Source: Flavobacterium degerlachei
Lineage (GTDB): Bacteria > Bacteroidota > Bacteroidia > Flavobacteriales > Flavobacteriaceae
DNA length: 64,000 nucleotides
Assembly (NCBI RefSeq): GCF_900106645.1
Contig: NZ_FNMV01000017.1
Coordinates: 17,718 to 81,717 of the forward strand
Direction of reading: 5' to 3'
Below are positions 24,312-34,278 of this stretch, piece by piece. Made by a program: the position numbers and the translations under genes. Under the pieces are notes generated by a model that was given only the letters and a program-made list of their open reading frames with translations, was not told where the DNA came from and ran no database searches. The number at the start of each line of letters is the position of its first letter. The first letter of the stretch is position 1.

Positions 24312-25571
24312 ATGTTATTCGAAGAATTATCACTTTCAAAAAGTATCCAAAGAGCCGTATATGAACAAGGCTATACTAACCCCACTCCCATCCAAGAACA
24401 ATCAATTCCTCTAGTTTTAGCAGGAAAAGATTTAATAGGATGCGCACAAACAGGAACAGGAAAAACGGCAGCATTTGCCATACCCATTATACATCAACTA
24501 CACCGTATTGTAGGATCGTCAAAAAAAGCCAAACAAATTCGTGCTCTGGTAGTAACTCCTACTCGAGAATTAGCAGTTCAAATTGGTCAAAGTTTTGACA
24601 CTTACGGAAAATATACTAATTTAACGCAACTTACCATTTTTGGAGGAGTCTCTCAAAACCCACAAGTAGATGCGCTAAAAAATGGTGTTGACATTTTAAT
24701 TGCAACCCCAGGAAGGTTATTGGACTTGCATAAGCAAGGTTTTATTGATCTTGACCACTTGCATTGTTTAGTTCTGGATGAAGCGGATCAAATGCTTGAT
24801 ATGGGTTTTGTAAACGATGTAAAAAAAATCGTCAAGCTTACTCCTAAAAACAGACAGACCTTATTTTTCTCTGCAACGATGCCAATGGCAATACGTGAAC
24901 TAGCTGAAATGTTTTTGACAAATCCAGAAACGGTAACGGTTTCACCCGTTTCGTCTACCGCTGAAAACGTAGAGCAACGTGTCTATTTTGTTGAAAAAAC
25001 AGAAAAGCGCAACTTACTTTATAACTTAATCAAGAATGAAAACTTGACAGATGTATTGGTTTTTTCAAGAACAAAACATGGTGCAGACAATGTCGTAAAG
25101 GCTTTACGCAAAAATAACATTGCTGCCGAAGCTATTCATGGCGACAAATCACAAAATGCGAGACAACGCGTTTTAGAAGCATTCAAAAACAAAGAGGTTG
25201 GAGTTCTTGTAGCAACAGATATTGCTGCTCGTGGAATCGATATTGACCAATTGCCATATGTTATTAACTTTGACTTACCCAATATCCCTGAAACCTATGT
25301 ACATCGTATTGGAAGAACTGGACGTGCCGGAAACGGTGGAGTTGCCATTTCTTTTTGTAGTAAAGACGAACATGGCTATTGGAAAGACATTCAAAAATTA
25401 ATTAAAGTTGACGTAAAAACAGTTAGCGACCATCCTTATCCATGGCATTCAGGTAATCCTGAGACTGCTCCAGGAGGATCTACTAAGCCAAAAAATTCAA
25501 ATAGAAGTGGTGGAGCCCATAAATCTCGAAAATCGGATGCTTCGAAACAAAATAAGAAACGCTGGTACTAA
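24312..25571 (+). CDS. DEAD-box RNA helicase (RhlE-like)
   Basis: A 419-residue ATP-dependent RNA helicase. Q-motif (GYTNPTPIQEQSIP), motif I AQTGTGKT, PTREL, motif II DEAD, motif III SAT, and motif VI HRIGRTGRAG are intact. A short basic, Gly/Ser/Lys-rich tail (about 375-419) is typical of RhlE-like proteins involved in ribosome assembly or RNA turnover, often cold-induced in bacteria. A perfect TATCTTTG element lies at 24259-24266, 46 bases before the ATG. A long perfect hairpin terminator follows. Confidence 0.95.
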   Translation: MLFEELSLSKSIQRAVYEQGYTNPTPIQEQSIPLVLAGKDLIGCAQTGTGKTAAFAIPIIHQLHRIVGSSKKAKQIRALVVTPTRELAVQIGQSFDTYGKYTNLTQLTIFGGVSQNPQVDALKNGVDILIATPGRLLDLHKQGFIDLDHLHCLVLDEADQMLDMGFVNDVKKIVKLTPKNRQTLFFSATMPMAIRELAEMFLTNPETVTVSPVSSTAENVEQRVYFVEKTEKRNLLYNLIKNENLTDVLVFSRTKHGADNVVKALRKNNIAAEAIHGDKSQNARQRVLEAFKNKEVGVLVATDIAARGIDIDQLPYVINFDLPNIPETYVHRIGRTGRAGNGGVAISFCSKDEHGYWKDIQKLIKVDVKTVSDHPYPWHSGNPETAPGGSTKPKNSNRSGGAHKSRKSDASKQNKKRWY

Positions 25572-25604
25572 TTTAAATTATTTATCGAATTATTAAAGTG
25601 TAAG

Positions 25605-25643
25605 AAATACCTTTTACCATTATGGTAAAAGGTATTTTTTTAT
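25605..25643 (+). terminator. Terminator after the DEAD-box helicase
   Basis: ATACCTTTTACCAT pairs perfectly with ATGGTAAAAGGTAT around a single T, followed by a T-run. Confidence 0.85.
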
Positions 25644-25700
25644 TAGGTAAAACCTTAATACAGAGTTAATTAAGTGTTATTTTTTTTGAAATAGGCATTT

Positions 25701-25708
25701 TACTTTTG
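25701..25708 (+). promoter_or_regulatory. -7 element for the hsp20 gene
   Basis: TACTTTTG is a full TAnnTTTG match 44 bases before the ATG. A TTA (25677-25679) stands 21 bases upstream in place of TTG. No CIRCE-type inverted repeat was seen. Confidence 0.5.
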
Positions 25709-25751
25709 TAAATTTAATTAAATGATTAACAAACCTTTAAATAATTAAATT

Positions 25752-26228
25752 ATGAAAACTTTAGTAAAAAGAAATGGCTTCTCGCCTGTAGTTACAAGTC
25801 CGTTTTTACCATCAGTAGATGCGTTTTTTGATGATTTCGCACCATTAGACCTAATGGATTGGAGCGATCGAAATCTCGCTTCAATAGGTAGCAATTTGCC
25901 GTCAGTAAACTTAAAAGAAACGGATAAAAAAATCGAAATTGAATTGGCAGCTCCCGGCTTAAAAAAGCAAGACTTTAAAGTGGAAGTTGATAATAATATG
26001 CTTTCTATATCTTCCGAAAAAGAAGAAGAAAAAGAGGAAACCAGAAAGAAAGACAATTATTATAGAAAAGAATTCAATTACCAGTCATTCCGCAGATCAT
26101 TCAGTCTTCCTGACTATGCGGATGAAAATAAAATAACTGCCAATTACAAAGACGGTATCCTTCATGTAGAGATTGATAAAAAAGAAGGAGCAAAACAAAA
26201 TATAGCTAAGACAATTGCTATTAAATAA
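25752..26228 (+). CDS. Small heat-shock protein, Hsp20/alpha-crystallin family
   Basis: A 158-residue holdase chaperone. The alpha-crystallin domain runs from about residue 48 to 148 and ends with the hallmark ANYKDGILHVEI (A-x-x-x-DGIL form). The N-terminal arm with VKRNGFSP is typical of Bacteroidota members, and the C-terminal tail ends IAKTIAIK, carrying an IxI-type anchor (I-A-I). It is a single-gene transcript between two terminators. Confidence 0.95.
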   Translation: MKTLVKRNGFSPVVTSPFLPSVDAFFDDFAPLDLMDWSDRNLASIGSNLPSVNLKETDKKIEIELAAPGLKKQDFKVEVDNNMLSISSEKEEEKEETRKKDNYYRKEFNYQSFRRSFSLPDYADENKITANYKDGILHVEIDKKEGAKQNIAKTIAIK

Positions 26229-26269
26229 AAACATCAAGCTTCACAATCAAAAAAAGTCTTGCTAAAATT

Positions 26270-26309
26270 AATCGTAAAATCATTTAAAATGATTTTGCGA
26301 TTTTTTTTA
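26270..26309 (+). terminator. Terminator after hsp20
   Basis: AATCG-t-AAAATCATTT pairs with AATGATTTT-g-CGATT (one internal mismatch), then eight T. Confidence 0.8.
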
Positions 26310-26321
26310 CAACAAGAATTA

Positions 26322-28535
26322 TCACACCAGCGTACCTTCTTTAACTTTATATATCAGTTGATTTATCGTTTTAACTAACAGCGAAACTGCAAATGGCTTA
26401 ATAAGAATATCGTTAATTCCAGCAGAAATAGCTTCTTCTGAAATCTCTTCTTTATCATAAGCCGTTAAAGCGATAACAGGAGTATCAATACCTTTTTTAC
26501 GAATTCTCCTAGTGGTCTCAAAGCCGTTCATTAATGGCATGTTTATGTCCATTAGAATAACATCAAACTGTGCTGTTTCAAGAATTTCTAGCGCTGACAA
26601 TCCGGAATCTACAACTGTACATTTATAGTTGTGCTTTTCGATAATCTTTTTAGTCACTAACTGATTTATAGCATTATCATCTACTACCAAAACTTTAAAC
26701 ATTTGCCCAGTCGTCAAATCAACTTGGATGTTATTTATTAAGCTAGTAGTTTTTATAGTATCGTAATCAAAGGCAATAGTAAAGGTAAATGTTGTTCCCT
26801 CACCTATTTTACTTTCAAGAGAAATGGTGCTATTAAATAGCTCTAGCAAACGTTTCACAATTGATAGTCCTAACCCAGTTCCTTGATAGTCTATTTCTTT
26901 CCTTCCTATTTGAACAAATTTTTCAAATATTTTTTCCTGATCTTCTTCGGCAATTCCTACTCCATTATCTTGAATCTTAAATTCAATATAATGCAATCTA
27001 TTTTCTATTTTTATCAAATGTGCATTAATATTTATATCCCCATTCTTTGTGAACTTTAATGCATTACTAACTAAGTTTATTAGAATTTGTGAGAATCTCA
27101 GTTTGTCGCCAATTAAATATTCTGGGATTTTAGGATCAATATTAACATTTATAGAATTAGAATGATTCTTAGCAATAAATGACAAAGAATTTTTAATCAT
27201 ATTAATTTCATCCGCAATATTAAAGGTCAGGTTTTCAAGAACGATCCTGTTTTCTTCTATTTTATTGATCTGAAGAACATCATTAACTAACGACAATAAA
27301 TACCTAGCTGAAAATTTAAGAGAACTTAAATGTGGACTATTGGCTAATTCCTTATGTTCATCTAGCAACATATTAGTTATCCCTAAAACTCCATATAAAG
27401 GAGTTCTTAGCTCATGAGTAATTGTCGAAACAAACTGTGATTTAAGTTGTGATGCTACTTCAGCCTTTTCCTTAGCGGTACTCAATTGCTCATTGGCAAC
27501 GATAAGCTCGGAGTTCTTCTTTTTCTTAAAGTTATAATTTTTATACAGAGAGTAAATTAAAAGTAAAAATACTCCTGAAATAATCAAAAATAGAATCACA
27601 ATAATTCTGGATTGCTGTAGGCTCTTGTATTGCAATTCATTTTCATGCTCAATAACATCTACTTTTCTTTTGTATTCATCTAATTCAAGATTAACACCTG
27701 CTGCATTAGCTTTCTTTTGCCTATCTGAATTATCGAGATCCGCTTTAATTTTGTTGAATAAAACTAAGTTTTCATAAGCTTCCTTATAATTACCCATTTT
27801 CATCAATAACATCGCATACTCCTCGTGCGAATAGGACAAATCCCATTTCTGATCACCTTCATTACCTAACTTAATAGCTTCTAAAAAGAATGATTTTGCT
27901 TTTTTATATTCCGCTTTTTCCCCATAATACATTCCATTAAGCATATTTAAAGCAACCATTGTTGTTTTATCTCCGTACTTGCTTTTGTAGGTATTGATGA
28001 AATCAAGATAAGACTTCCCTTTTTCGAAATTTTTAGTATAAAAATAAGCCCAAGCTAAATTTAATTCTGTAATAAAGACCTGACTAGTATCAGCTATTTT
28101 ATAACCATATTCTAGTGACTTCTTATAATAATTTAGTCCTTTATCAAATTGTTTTTTTTCAAAACAATAGATGTTACCTAGATTATTATTAAATGCATGC
28201 TTAATGGTATCATTCCTTGTTTTATCAGCATATACCAAACCTTTCTTATAATAAAAAACTGCTTTTTCATATTCAAACAAATCCTCATAAGTAGAGGCTA
28301 TATTTTTATAGGACCTCGCGATAAGGTAATCATCATTTATCGTCAAAGCTTGCTGTAAGGCAAGTCTTGAGGTTATAAAAGATTTTTCATAATTGGCCTC
28401 ACTTAAGTAACATTCGGCCTCTTTTGCTAATACTGTTATTTTCTTTCTTGTAGGTAAATTCGATCCGGTAATGGTTTTATTACCGAACATATTCGAAGAA
28501 ATTAAAATAAATAAAAGAATCCGTACGTAAAACAT
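26322..28535 (-). CDS. TPR-type hybrid sensor histidine kinase with C-terminal receiver
   Basis: A 737-residue membrane protein. A signal peptide (MFYVRILLFILISSNMFG) leads to a periplasmic array of about six tetratricopeptide repeats (about 30-270), a coiled coil, a membrane helix (about 305-325), HisKA with His374 in THELRTPLYG, HATPase with NLVSNALKF, DNGVGI and GTGLGLSI, and a receiver with Asp663 in LMDINMP. This layout is common in Bacteroidota for sensing envelope or nutrient cues. No HTH output domain is fused and no partner gene is next to it, so the phosphorelay target is unknown. Promoter TTG-N22-TATGTTTG lies upstream. Confidence 0.93.
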   Translation of the reverse strand: MFYVRILLFILISSNMFGNKTITGSNLPTRKKITVLAKEAECYLSEANYEKSFITSRLALQQALTINDDYLIARSYKNIASTYEDLFEYEKAVFYYKKGLVYADKTRNDTIKHAFNNNLGNIYCFEKKQFDKGLNYYKKSLEYGYKIADTSQVFITELNLAWAYFYTKNFEKGKSYLDFINTYKSKYGDKTTMVALNMLNGMYYGEKAEYKKAKSFFLEAIKLGNEGDQKWDLSYSHEEYAMLLMKMGNYKEAYENLVLFNKIKADLDNSDRQKKANAAGVNLELDEYKRKVDVIEHENELQYKSLQQSRIIVILFLIISGVFLLLIYSLYKNYNFKKKKNSELIVANEQLSTAKEKAEVASQLKSQFVSTITHELRTPLYGVLGITNMLLDEHKELANSPHLSSLKFSARYLLSLVNDVLQINKIEENRIVLENLTFNIADEINMIKNSLSFIAKNHSNSINVNIDPKIPEYLIGDKLRFSQILINLVSNALKFTKNGDININAHLIKIENRLHYIEFKIQDNGVGIAEEDQEKIFEKFVQIGRKEIDYQGTGLGLSIVKRLLELFNSTISLESKIGEGTTFTFTIAFDYDTIKTTSLINNIQVDLTTGQMFKVLVVDDNAINQLVTKKIIEKHNYKCTVVDSGLSALEILETAQFDVILMDINMPLMNGFETTRRIRKKGIDTPVIALTAYDKEEISEEAISAGINDILIKPFAVSLLVKTINQLIYKVKEGTLV

Positions 28536-28552
28536 AAGTAGCTATTGGATTA

Positions 28553-28585
28553 CAAACATACATTTATATAATTGATGTTTAACAA
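28553..28585 (-). promoter_or_regulatory. Promoter for the hybrid histidine kinase
   Basis: On the complement: TTG at 28585-28583, 22 bases, TATGTTTG at 28560-28553, 17 bases before the ATG. Confidence 0.55.
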
Positions 28586-28777
28586 TTTTAATGAATTAAG
28601 TATTAACAAATTAATAAATTATTTCAATTTCTTTGAACTAAATAAATAGACGAACCAAACTATTAACTAAAAATTCTCCCAAAATAAAATCTTTGATATC
28701 AAAAGTAAACTCAAGTCCTAAACTCCATCCTTAAAACACTTAATTATCAAATATATCTTATTTAAAATCTCACGAAA

Positions 28778-30058
28778 TTAAAATCCCTTGGGAGTCTTTA
28801 ATTTCCCAACTGATTTTGCGACAATCGTTGCTATTGTAGAATCACTGGTGACATTGACAACTGTTCTACACATGTCTAATGGTCTATCTATTGCAAAAAT
28901 AAGTGCTAATCCAGCTTCTGGAATCCCAGCTTGGCCAAGAACAATTACTAGCATCACCATACCAGCACTAGGAACTGCAGCAGAGCCTATAGATGCCAAA
29001 GTTGCGGTAACAACAATCATCAACTGGGTCTGCAGGTCTAATGCTTCAGGAAGCATAGCCTGTGCTATAAAAATTGCTGCTACTGCCTGATACAAGCTTG
29101 TCCCGTCCATATTTACCGTTGCTCCCAGTGGTAATACAAAACTAGATACTTCTTCGTCAACACCAAGATTCTCCGTCACACATTCCATCGTAACAGGAAG
29201 TGTAGCTGCACTAGAGCTTGTAGAAAAAGCAAGAAGTTGGGCTGGGGCGATTGCTTTAAAAAATTTAATAGGATTTACTTTAGCGAAAATCATCAATAAA
29301 GTAGGATAGAATACAAATGCCATTATAAACAAGCCTAATAACACGGTCAAACCATAAATTCCAAGGGCACCTAAAGTCGAAAAATCAGGGATTTCGACCA
29401 TCAAAGCAGCCATCAGAGCGAAAACACCATAAGGAGAAAATAACATTATGATATCAATTATCTTCATGATTACCTCATTCATTCCTTTAAAGAAATCTAC
29501 AACCGGCTTAGCTTTTTTCTCTTCAATTAAAATCAGACCAATTCCAATAAGAATTACAAAAAATATCACTTTTAACATACTACCGTTATCGCTCAATGCA
29601 CTAAAGAAATTTTCTGGAACAATATCTATTAAAGGCTGAAGCGGCCCACTGTTCTTGGCTTTAACCGCCAATTCAATTTTTTGCGAAGCATCTCCAGAAA
29701 AATTTTCAATCAAAGTTTCTCTCGATACGTCATTGATATATCTACCTGGTTTAATTAAATTAGCCAATACTAAACCAATAGTAACTGCTACTACTGTTGA
29801 GCATAAATAAAATAATACCGTTCTACTACCTAGTTTAGAAAGTTTAGAAATATCTTTCAAATCAGCTAATCCTACTATCAAAGAAACTACTATTAATGGA
29901 ACAGCTATCATTTTAAGCAGATTGATAAAAACAGTACCAAAAGGTTTAATCCAATCGACTACCAATCCATTTTGTTCTAAATTTTTCATTAATAATCCGA
30001 ACAGTAGCCCTAAGATCATTCCTATCAGAATTTTCCAATGCATTGCGAGATTTTTCAT
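28778..30058 (-). CDS. Dicarboxylate/amino acid:cation symporter (DAACS family)
   Basis: A 426-residue inner-membrane transporter with about eight helices and two re-entrant loops. The serine-rich loop AFSTSSSAATLP and the NMDGTSLY motif are the substrate- and Na+/H+-binding signatures of GltP/GltT-type glutamate, aspartate or C4-dicarboxylate carriers. It is the second of two tandem family members (the other at 30140), but a terminator separates them, so it likely has its own promoter. The exact substrate cannot be told. Confidence 0.94.
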   Translation of the reverse strand: MKNLAMHWKILIGMILGLLFGLLMKNLEQNGLVVDWIKPFGTVFINLLKMIAVPLIVVSLIVGLADLKDISKLSKLGSRTVLFYLCSTVVAVTIGLVLANLIKPGRYINDVSRETLIENFSGDASQKIELAVKAKNSGPLQPLIDIVPENFFSALSDNGSMLKVIFFVILIGIGLILIEEKKAKPVVDFFKGMNEVIMKIIDIIMLFSPYGVFALMAALMVEIPDFSTLGALGIYGLTVLLGLFIMAFVFYPTLLMIFAKVNPIKFFKAIAPAQLLAFSTSSSAATLPVTMECVTENLGVDEEVSSFVLPLGATVNMDGTSLYQAVAAIFIAQAMLPEALDLQTQLMIVVTATLASIGSAAVPSAGMVMLVIVLGQAGIPEAGLALIFAIDRPLDMCRTVVNVTSDSTIATIVAKSVGKLKTPKGF

Positions 30059-30097
30059 ATCTTATTTTTTTACTTTATTATATAAACTGAATGTGTA

Positions 30098-30130
30098 AAA
30101 ATAAAAAAACTCCTCAAAATTGAGGAGTTT
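30098..30130 (-). terminator. Terminator after the first symporter gene
   Basis: On the complement AAACTCCTCA pairs with TGAGGAGTTT around a 4-base loop, followed by a T-run. Confidence 0.85.
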
Positions 30131-30139
30131 CTATTAAAT

Positions 30140-31423
30140 TTACTCTGATGGAATTATATCTATTTCATTATTTTCTTCCCATTGTCCTACCACCGATGTG
30201 GCTAAAGCATTCCCTAAAACATTAGTTGCGCTTCGGAACATATCACAAAAATGATCAATTGGTAATATTAGCGCTATCCCTTCAATAGGAATATCAAACA
30301 TTCCACAAGTTGCTGCAACAACCACTAAACTGGCTCTTGGTACTCCTGCAATTCCTTTACTGGTAAGCATCAATACTAAAAGCATGGTCATTTGCGTCCC
30401 CAAGTCCAAGTGTACACCGTAAGCTTGCGCAATGAAAATACTGGCAAAAGTCATGTACATCATACTACCGTCAAGGTTAAAAGAATAACCTAATGGCAAC
30501 ATAAATGAAACGATTTTATCTTTCACTCCGAAACGTTCTAATTCTTCCGTTAACTTTGGAAAAACAGCTTCGCTACTCGTTGTCCCAAATGCAATAATTA
30601 AAGGACTTACAATTCGCTTCAACAATACAGTCATTCTGCTTTTAAGGAAAATATAACCAACAAGGATTAATAAAATCCAAAGTGAAGAAATTCCAATTAA
30701 AAAGGAACCGAAAAATTTGAAATAGGTTATAGCCAATTCTTGAAAATCCCTAACTGCAAAAACTCCTGCTATGGCACCAAATACACCAATTGGTGCAAAG
30801 TTCATTACGTAGTTCACCATTTTCAAAATGATATGAGACATTTTGTCTAAACCATTTACAACAGGTTTTACATAATCTCCTATAGAAGCCGCTGCTAAAC
30901 CGAAAAAAATGGAAAATACTACAATTTGAAGAATTTCATTCGTTGCCATTGCTTCAAAAATACTTTTTGGCACAATATGTTCGATGAAATTTTCGAAGGA
31001 AATACTTTGAGTTTTAGCTGCAACTTCGGATGCTGATGTCAAATCAACATTCGATAAATTAAGTCCAACCCCAGGTTCTAGTATGTTCACAAAAAACATA
31101 CCCAATAATAGTGAAATAAAAGAAGCTGTAAAAAACCACCCTAGTGCTTTTCCTCCAATTCTACCCACAGCACTTACATTTCCAAGTTTTGCTATCCCTA
31201 CAACTAGTGTGGTGAATACCAATGGAGAAATAATCATTTGAACCAACCGAATAAAAACGGTGGCAAGTATTTTTATTTTATTACTAAATCCCAAAGCAGC
31301 TTCAGCTGAGATTGTATTATGAATAATAATACCTAAAATCCCCCCTAATAACATTGCTATTAATATCTGGGTAGTTAGGTTAGCGAAAATAGATTTCTTC
31401 TGCGTTTCTTGGGTTGTGGTCAT
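30140..31423 (-). CDS. Dicarboxylate/amino acid:cation symporter (DAACS family), divergent paralogue
   Basis: A 427-residue symporter of the same fold as its downstream neighbour, but clearly different in sequence. The re-entrant loop reads AFGTTSSEAVFP and the unwound helix motif is NLDGSMMYM, so the binding site differs (TSSEA against TSSSA). That suggests a different substrate from the paralogue at 28778. It starts 27 bases after aroC and is probably co-transcribed with it. The C-terminus ends with an acidic tail. Confidence 0.94.
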   Translation of the reverse strand: MTTTQETQKKSIFANLTTQILIAMLLGGILGIIIHNTISAEAALGFSNKIKILATVFIRLVQMIISPLVFTTLVVGIAKLGNVSAVGRIGGKALGWFFTASFISLLLGMFFVNILEPGVGLNLSNVDLTSASEVAAKTQSISFENFIEHIVPKSIFEAMATNEILQIVVFSIFFGLAAASIGDYVKPVVNGLDKMSHIILKMVNYVMNFAPIGVFGAIAGVFAVRDFQELAITYFKFFGSFLIGISSLWILLILVGYIFLKSRMTVLLKRIVSPLIIAFGTTSSEAVFPKLTEELERFGVKDKIVSFMLPLGYSFNLDGSMMYMTFASIFIAQAYGVHLDLGTQMTMLLVLMLTSKGIAGVPRASLVVVAATCGMFDIPIEGIALILPIDHFCDMFRSATNVLGNALATSVVGQWEENNEIDIIPSE

Positions 31424-31450
31424 TTAATTGGTTATTGTTTTTGGTTTTGT

Positions 31451-32515
31451 TTATTTACTATAGGTTTTGTTTATTAAATAAAAATCAGCAAGAACTATCG
31501 CTGCCATGGCTTCTACAATAGGAACTGCTCTTGGTACCACACAAGGATCGTGACGTCCTTTTCCAGTCATTTCAGTTATATTTCCTTTATTGTCAAGAGA
31601 TTCTTGTTTTTGCATAATGGTTGCGACTGGTTTAAACGCCACTCGGAAATAAATATCCATACCATTACTGATACCACCTTGAATTCCTCCAGATAGGTTG
31701 GTTTTAGTAGTTCCGTCAGGGTTGTATAAATCATTATGCTCACTACCTTTCATTTTGGCACCGCAAAATCCGCTACCATATTCAAATCCTTTTACAGCAT
31801 TTATGGATAGCATTGCTTTACCTAGTTCAGCATGAAGCTTATCAAAAACAGGCTCGCCTAATCCTACAGGAACATTTTGAATAACACAGGTTACGGTTCC
31901 TCCTACAGTATTACCCTCTTTTCGAATTTCACGGATGTAATCTTCCATTACCATCGCCATCTCTTCATCTGGACATCGTACAGGATTGTTTTCTGTTTCA
32001 GAAAAATCTAAATCTTGATACGGTTTTTCTAAAAAAATAGGCCCTACAGAAGATACATAGGCATTAATTTTAATCTCAGGTAACATCTGTTTTGCAATTG
32101 CACCAGCAACTACTCTACTTGCTGTTTCACGAGCAGAACTTCTTCCACCACCTCTATAATCACGTACACCGTACTTTTTATCATAAACATAATCAGCATG
32201 GCTAGGTCTATAATTGTCCTTTATGTGAGAATAATCATCTGATTTTTGGTTTGTATTTGGAATGATAAAACCTATTGGAGTTCCTGTCGTTTTACCTTCA
32301 AAAATTCCAGATAAAAACTGAACGTCATCTGGTTCTTTTCGTTGTGTAACTATGGCCGATTGACCCGGTTTTCTTCTGGACATTTCAAGTTGAATTGCCT
32401 CTAAATCTAATTGTATTCCAGATGGACAACCGTCTATAATTCCACCTAAGGCTTCCCCATGTGATTCTCCAAAAGTTGTTACTCTAAATAGTGATCCGTA
32501 GCTATTTCCTGCCAT
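31451..32515 (-). CDS. aroC: Chorismate synthase
   Basis: A 354-residue FMN-dependent enzyme that makes chorismate from 5-enolpyruvylshikimate-3-phosphate, the end of the shikimate pathway. Signatures: [13 protein letters not shown] at the start, [20 protein letters not shown] in the middle, and [13 protein letters not shown] near the end. The start was set at the ATG 32513-32515 because [16 protein letters not shown] is the normal N-terminus; the open frame continues 24 codons upstream without homology character. A symporter gene follows at 27 bases. Confidence 0.97.
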   Translation of the reverse strand: MAGNSYGSLFRVTTFGESHGEALGGIIDGCPSGIQLDLEAIQLEMSRRKPGQSAIVTQRKEPDDVQFLSGIFEGKTTGTPIGFIIPNTNQKSDDYSHIKDNYRPSHADYVYDKKYGVRDYRGGGRSSARETASRVVAGAIAKQMLPEIKINAYVSSVGPIFLEKPYQDLDFSETENNPVRCPDEEMAMVMEDYIREIRKEGNTVGGTVTCVIQNVPVGLGEPVFDKLHAELGKAMLSINAVKGFEYGSGFCGAKMKGSEHNDLYNPDGTTKTNLSGGIQGGISNGMDIYFRVAFKPVATIMQKQESLDNKGNITEMTGKGRHDPCVVPRAVPIVEAMAAIVLADFYLINKTYSK

Positions 32516-32673
32516 TATAATTAATTTTGAACAAATATATGTTTTATGACCTAAAGTAAAAAATTTAAAAATAGGATTATTTAACAATTAGCTAACGTAG
32601 TAACGTTACATTTTATTAATGTTAACCAAGAATTGATAACACTCTATTAAAACAAATCCCATCAAGCTATCCT

Positions 32674-32681
32674 TAAATTTG
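32674..32681 (+). promoter_or_regulatory. -7 element for the LpxH-like gene
   Basis: TAAATTTG, a full match, only 13 bases before the TTG start at 32695. If used, the leader is very short and the later TTG at 32704 also becomes a candidate start. Confidence 0.4.
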
Positions 32682-32694
32682 TGAAACTTCAAAT

Positions 32695-33537
32695 TTGAAT
32701 AAATTGAAAAAAAGAAAACTTGATTTAGTAGTAATTTCTGATGCACATCTTGGAACATTTGGAAGTCATGCAATAGAACTCAATAAATACCTCTGCTCTA
32801 TCAAACCGAAGATTTTAGTTTTGAATGGAGATATTATAGATATTTGGCAATTTAGAAAATCTTATTTCCCAAAAACACATCTAAAAGTTATTCAAAAAAT
32901 AATAAGCCTAGCAACCAAAGGGACTAAAGTCTATTACATTACAGGTAATCATGATGAGATGCTACGTAAATTTAGTGATATGCACATGGGCAATTTTACT
33001 CTTGTTGATAAATTAGTATTGGAATTAGATGACAAAAAGGCTTGGATTTTTCATGGTGATGTCTTTGACGCATCAGTACATCATGCTAAATGGATTGCTA
33101 AATTGGGTGGCTTGGGATACGATTATTTAATCTTAACAAATCGCTTTGTAAATTGGTGTTTAAAAAAAATGGGGAAAGAGCCTTATTCTTTTTCGAAAAA
33201 AATAAAGGCAAGTGTAAAGAAAGCAGTAAAACACATTTCAGACTTTGAACAAACAGCGACTGATATTGCCATCGAAAAAAATTATGATTATGTAATCTGT
33301 GGCCACATTCACGAACCTAAAATCATAAAAAAAGAAACTAAAAACGGTTCTACCTTATATTTAAATTCTGGAGATTGGGTAGAAAACCTAACTTCACTAG
33401 AATATAATAAAAAACGATGGAAACTACACTATTATAATGAATCGCACTATACTGCAGAGGAAAACCTATTTGAAATGGAGGACATAGTGAGCAACCAAAT
33501 GATAAAATCACTGCTATTTTCAAAAAAATCAATGTAA
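32695..33537 (+). CDS. lpxH: LpxH-like metallophosphoesterase (UDP-2,3-diacylglucosamine diphosphatase family)
   Basis: A protein of up to 280 residues with the calcineurin-like fold. Metal motifs: SDAHLG, NGDIIDIW, GNHDE, HGDVFD and GHIHEP, the full set for the LpxH/YbbF group that removes UMP from UDP-2,3-diacylglucosamine in lipid A synthesis. No ATG exists before the first motif; the frame must start at TTG 32695 or TTG 32704. The C-terminal 60 residues include a Lys-rich helical segment seen in LpxH-type membrane association. Functional assignment is by family; some members of this group have other phosphoester substrates. Confidence 0.85.
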   Translation: MNKLKKRKLDLVVISDAHLGTFGSHAIELNKYLCSIKPKILVLNGDIIDIWQFRKSYFPKTHLKVIQKIISLATKGTKVYYITGNHDEMLRKFSDMHMGNFTLVDKLVLELDDKKAWIFHGDVFDASVHHAKWIAKLGGLGYDYLILTNRFVNWCLKKMGKEPYSFSKKIKASVKKAVKHISDFEQTATDIAIEKNYDYVICGHIHEPKIIKKETKNGSTLYLNSGDWVENLTSLEYNKKRWKLHYYNESHYTAEENLFEMEDIVSNQMIKSLLFSKKSM

Positions 33538-33697
33538 TTCTATCTTTTTTCGTTAAAAATTAACTTTTAATTATTACACTACAAAAGCCACCAATACCCT
33601 ATAAACAGTAAGCTTACTATGTTTTTGAAAAATACAAACATGTGAATTTTGAAACAATTAACATTTATTTTATAATTCCGTACGTCTACTGTCGTTG

Positions 33698-33705
33698 TAA
33701 ATTTG
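33698..33705 (+). promoter_or_regulatory. -7 element for the outer-membrane barrel gene
   Basis: TAAATTTG, a full TAnnTTTG match 20 bases before the ATG at 33725. No TTG at the usual distance. Confidence 0.5.
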
Positions 33706-33724
33706 CGGTAACAAATACTTACTT

Positions 33725-34228
33725 ATGAAAAAAATTATTTTATCTGCTGTTATGCTAATTGGATTAGCATTTAGCGCACAGGCACAAGACATATCAAAAA
33801 ATGCATTAGGACTTCGTTTTGGAGACAATGGTGGATTTGGAGGAGAACTTTCTTACCAAAGAGCTTTATCTGAAAATAATCGTTTAGAATTAGACTTAGG
33901 TTGGAGAAACAGAAGTAACTTCAACAATAATGGTTATGATGACAACGCTATTAAATTAGCAGCATTATACCAATGGGTTTGGAACATTGACGGTGGTTTC
34001 AACTGGTACGCTGGTGTAGGTGGTGGTGTAGGTAGCTACAATTACGACAACAACGGCAATTCTTACAATGATACATTTGTATTCGCAGCAGGAGATATCG
34101 GTATTGAATATAACTTTGATATCCCATTGTTGATTTCATTAGATTTTAGACCAGAAATTGGTGGAAACGGATACTACAAAAACAATTATGGTTCTGATGT
34201 AGCATTAGCTCTTAGATACCAATTCTAA
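33725..34228 (+). CDS. Small outer-membrane beta-barrel protein
   Basis: A 167-residue protein with a Sec signal peptide cleaved after SAQA (MKKIILSAVMLIGLAFSAQA). The mature part alternates aromatic and polar residues in about eight strands (LGLRFG, GGELSYQRAL, RLELDLGWR, IKLAALYQWVW, FNWYAGVGGGVG and so on) and ends in a terminal aromatic (LALRYQF), the usual BAM signal. It resembles outer-membrane protein beta-barrel domain families. No function is known; an integral outer-membrane location is expected. A bidirectional terminator follows. Confidence 0.88.
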   Translation: MKKIILSAVMLIGLAFSAQAQDISKNALGLRFGDNGGFGGELSYQRALSENNRLELDLGWRNRSNFNNNGYDDNAIKLAALYQWVWNIDGGFNWYAGVGGGVGSYNYDNNGNSYNDTFVFAAGDIGIEYNFDIPLLISLDFRPEIGGNGYYKNNYGSDVALALRYQF

Positions 34229-34245
34229 TAAAAAGCACACATTAC

Positions 34246-34278
34246 AAAAAAACGCCACTAGAAATAGTGGCGTTTTTT
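34246..34278. terminator. Bidirectional terminator
   Basis: AAAAACGCCACTA pairs perfectly with TAGTGGCGTTTTT around GAAA, with A and T runs on the two sides; it serves the barrel gene and the convergent lipoprotein gene. Confidence 0.9.
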
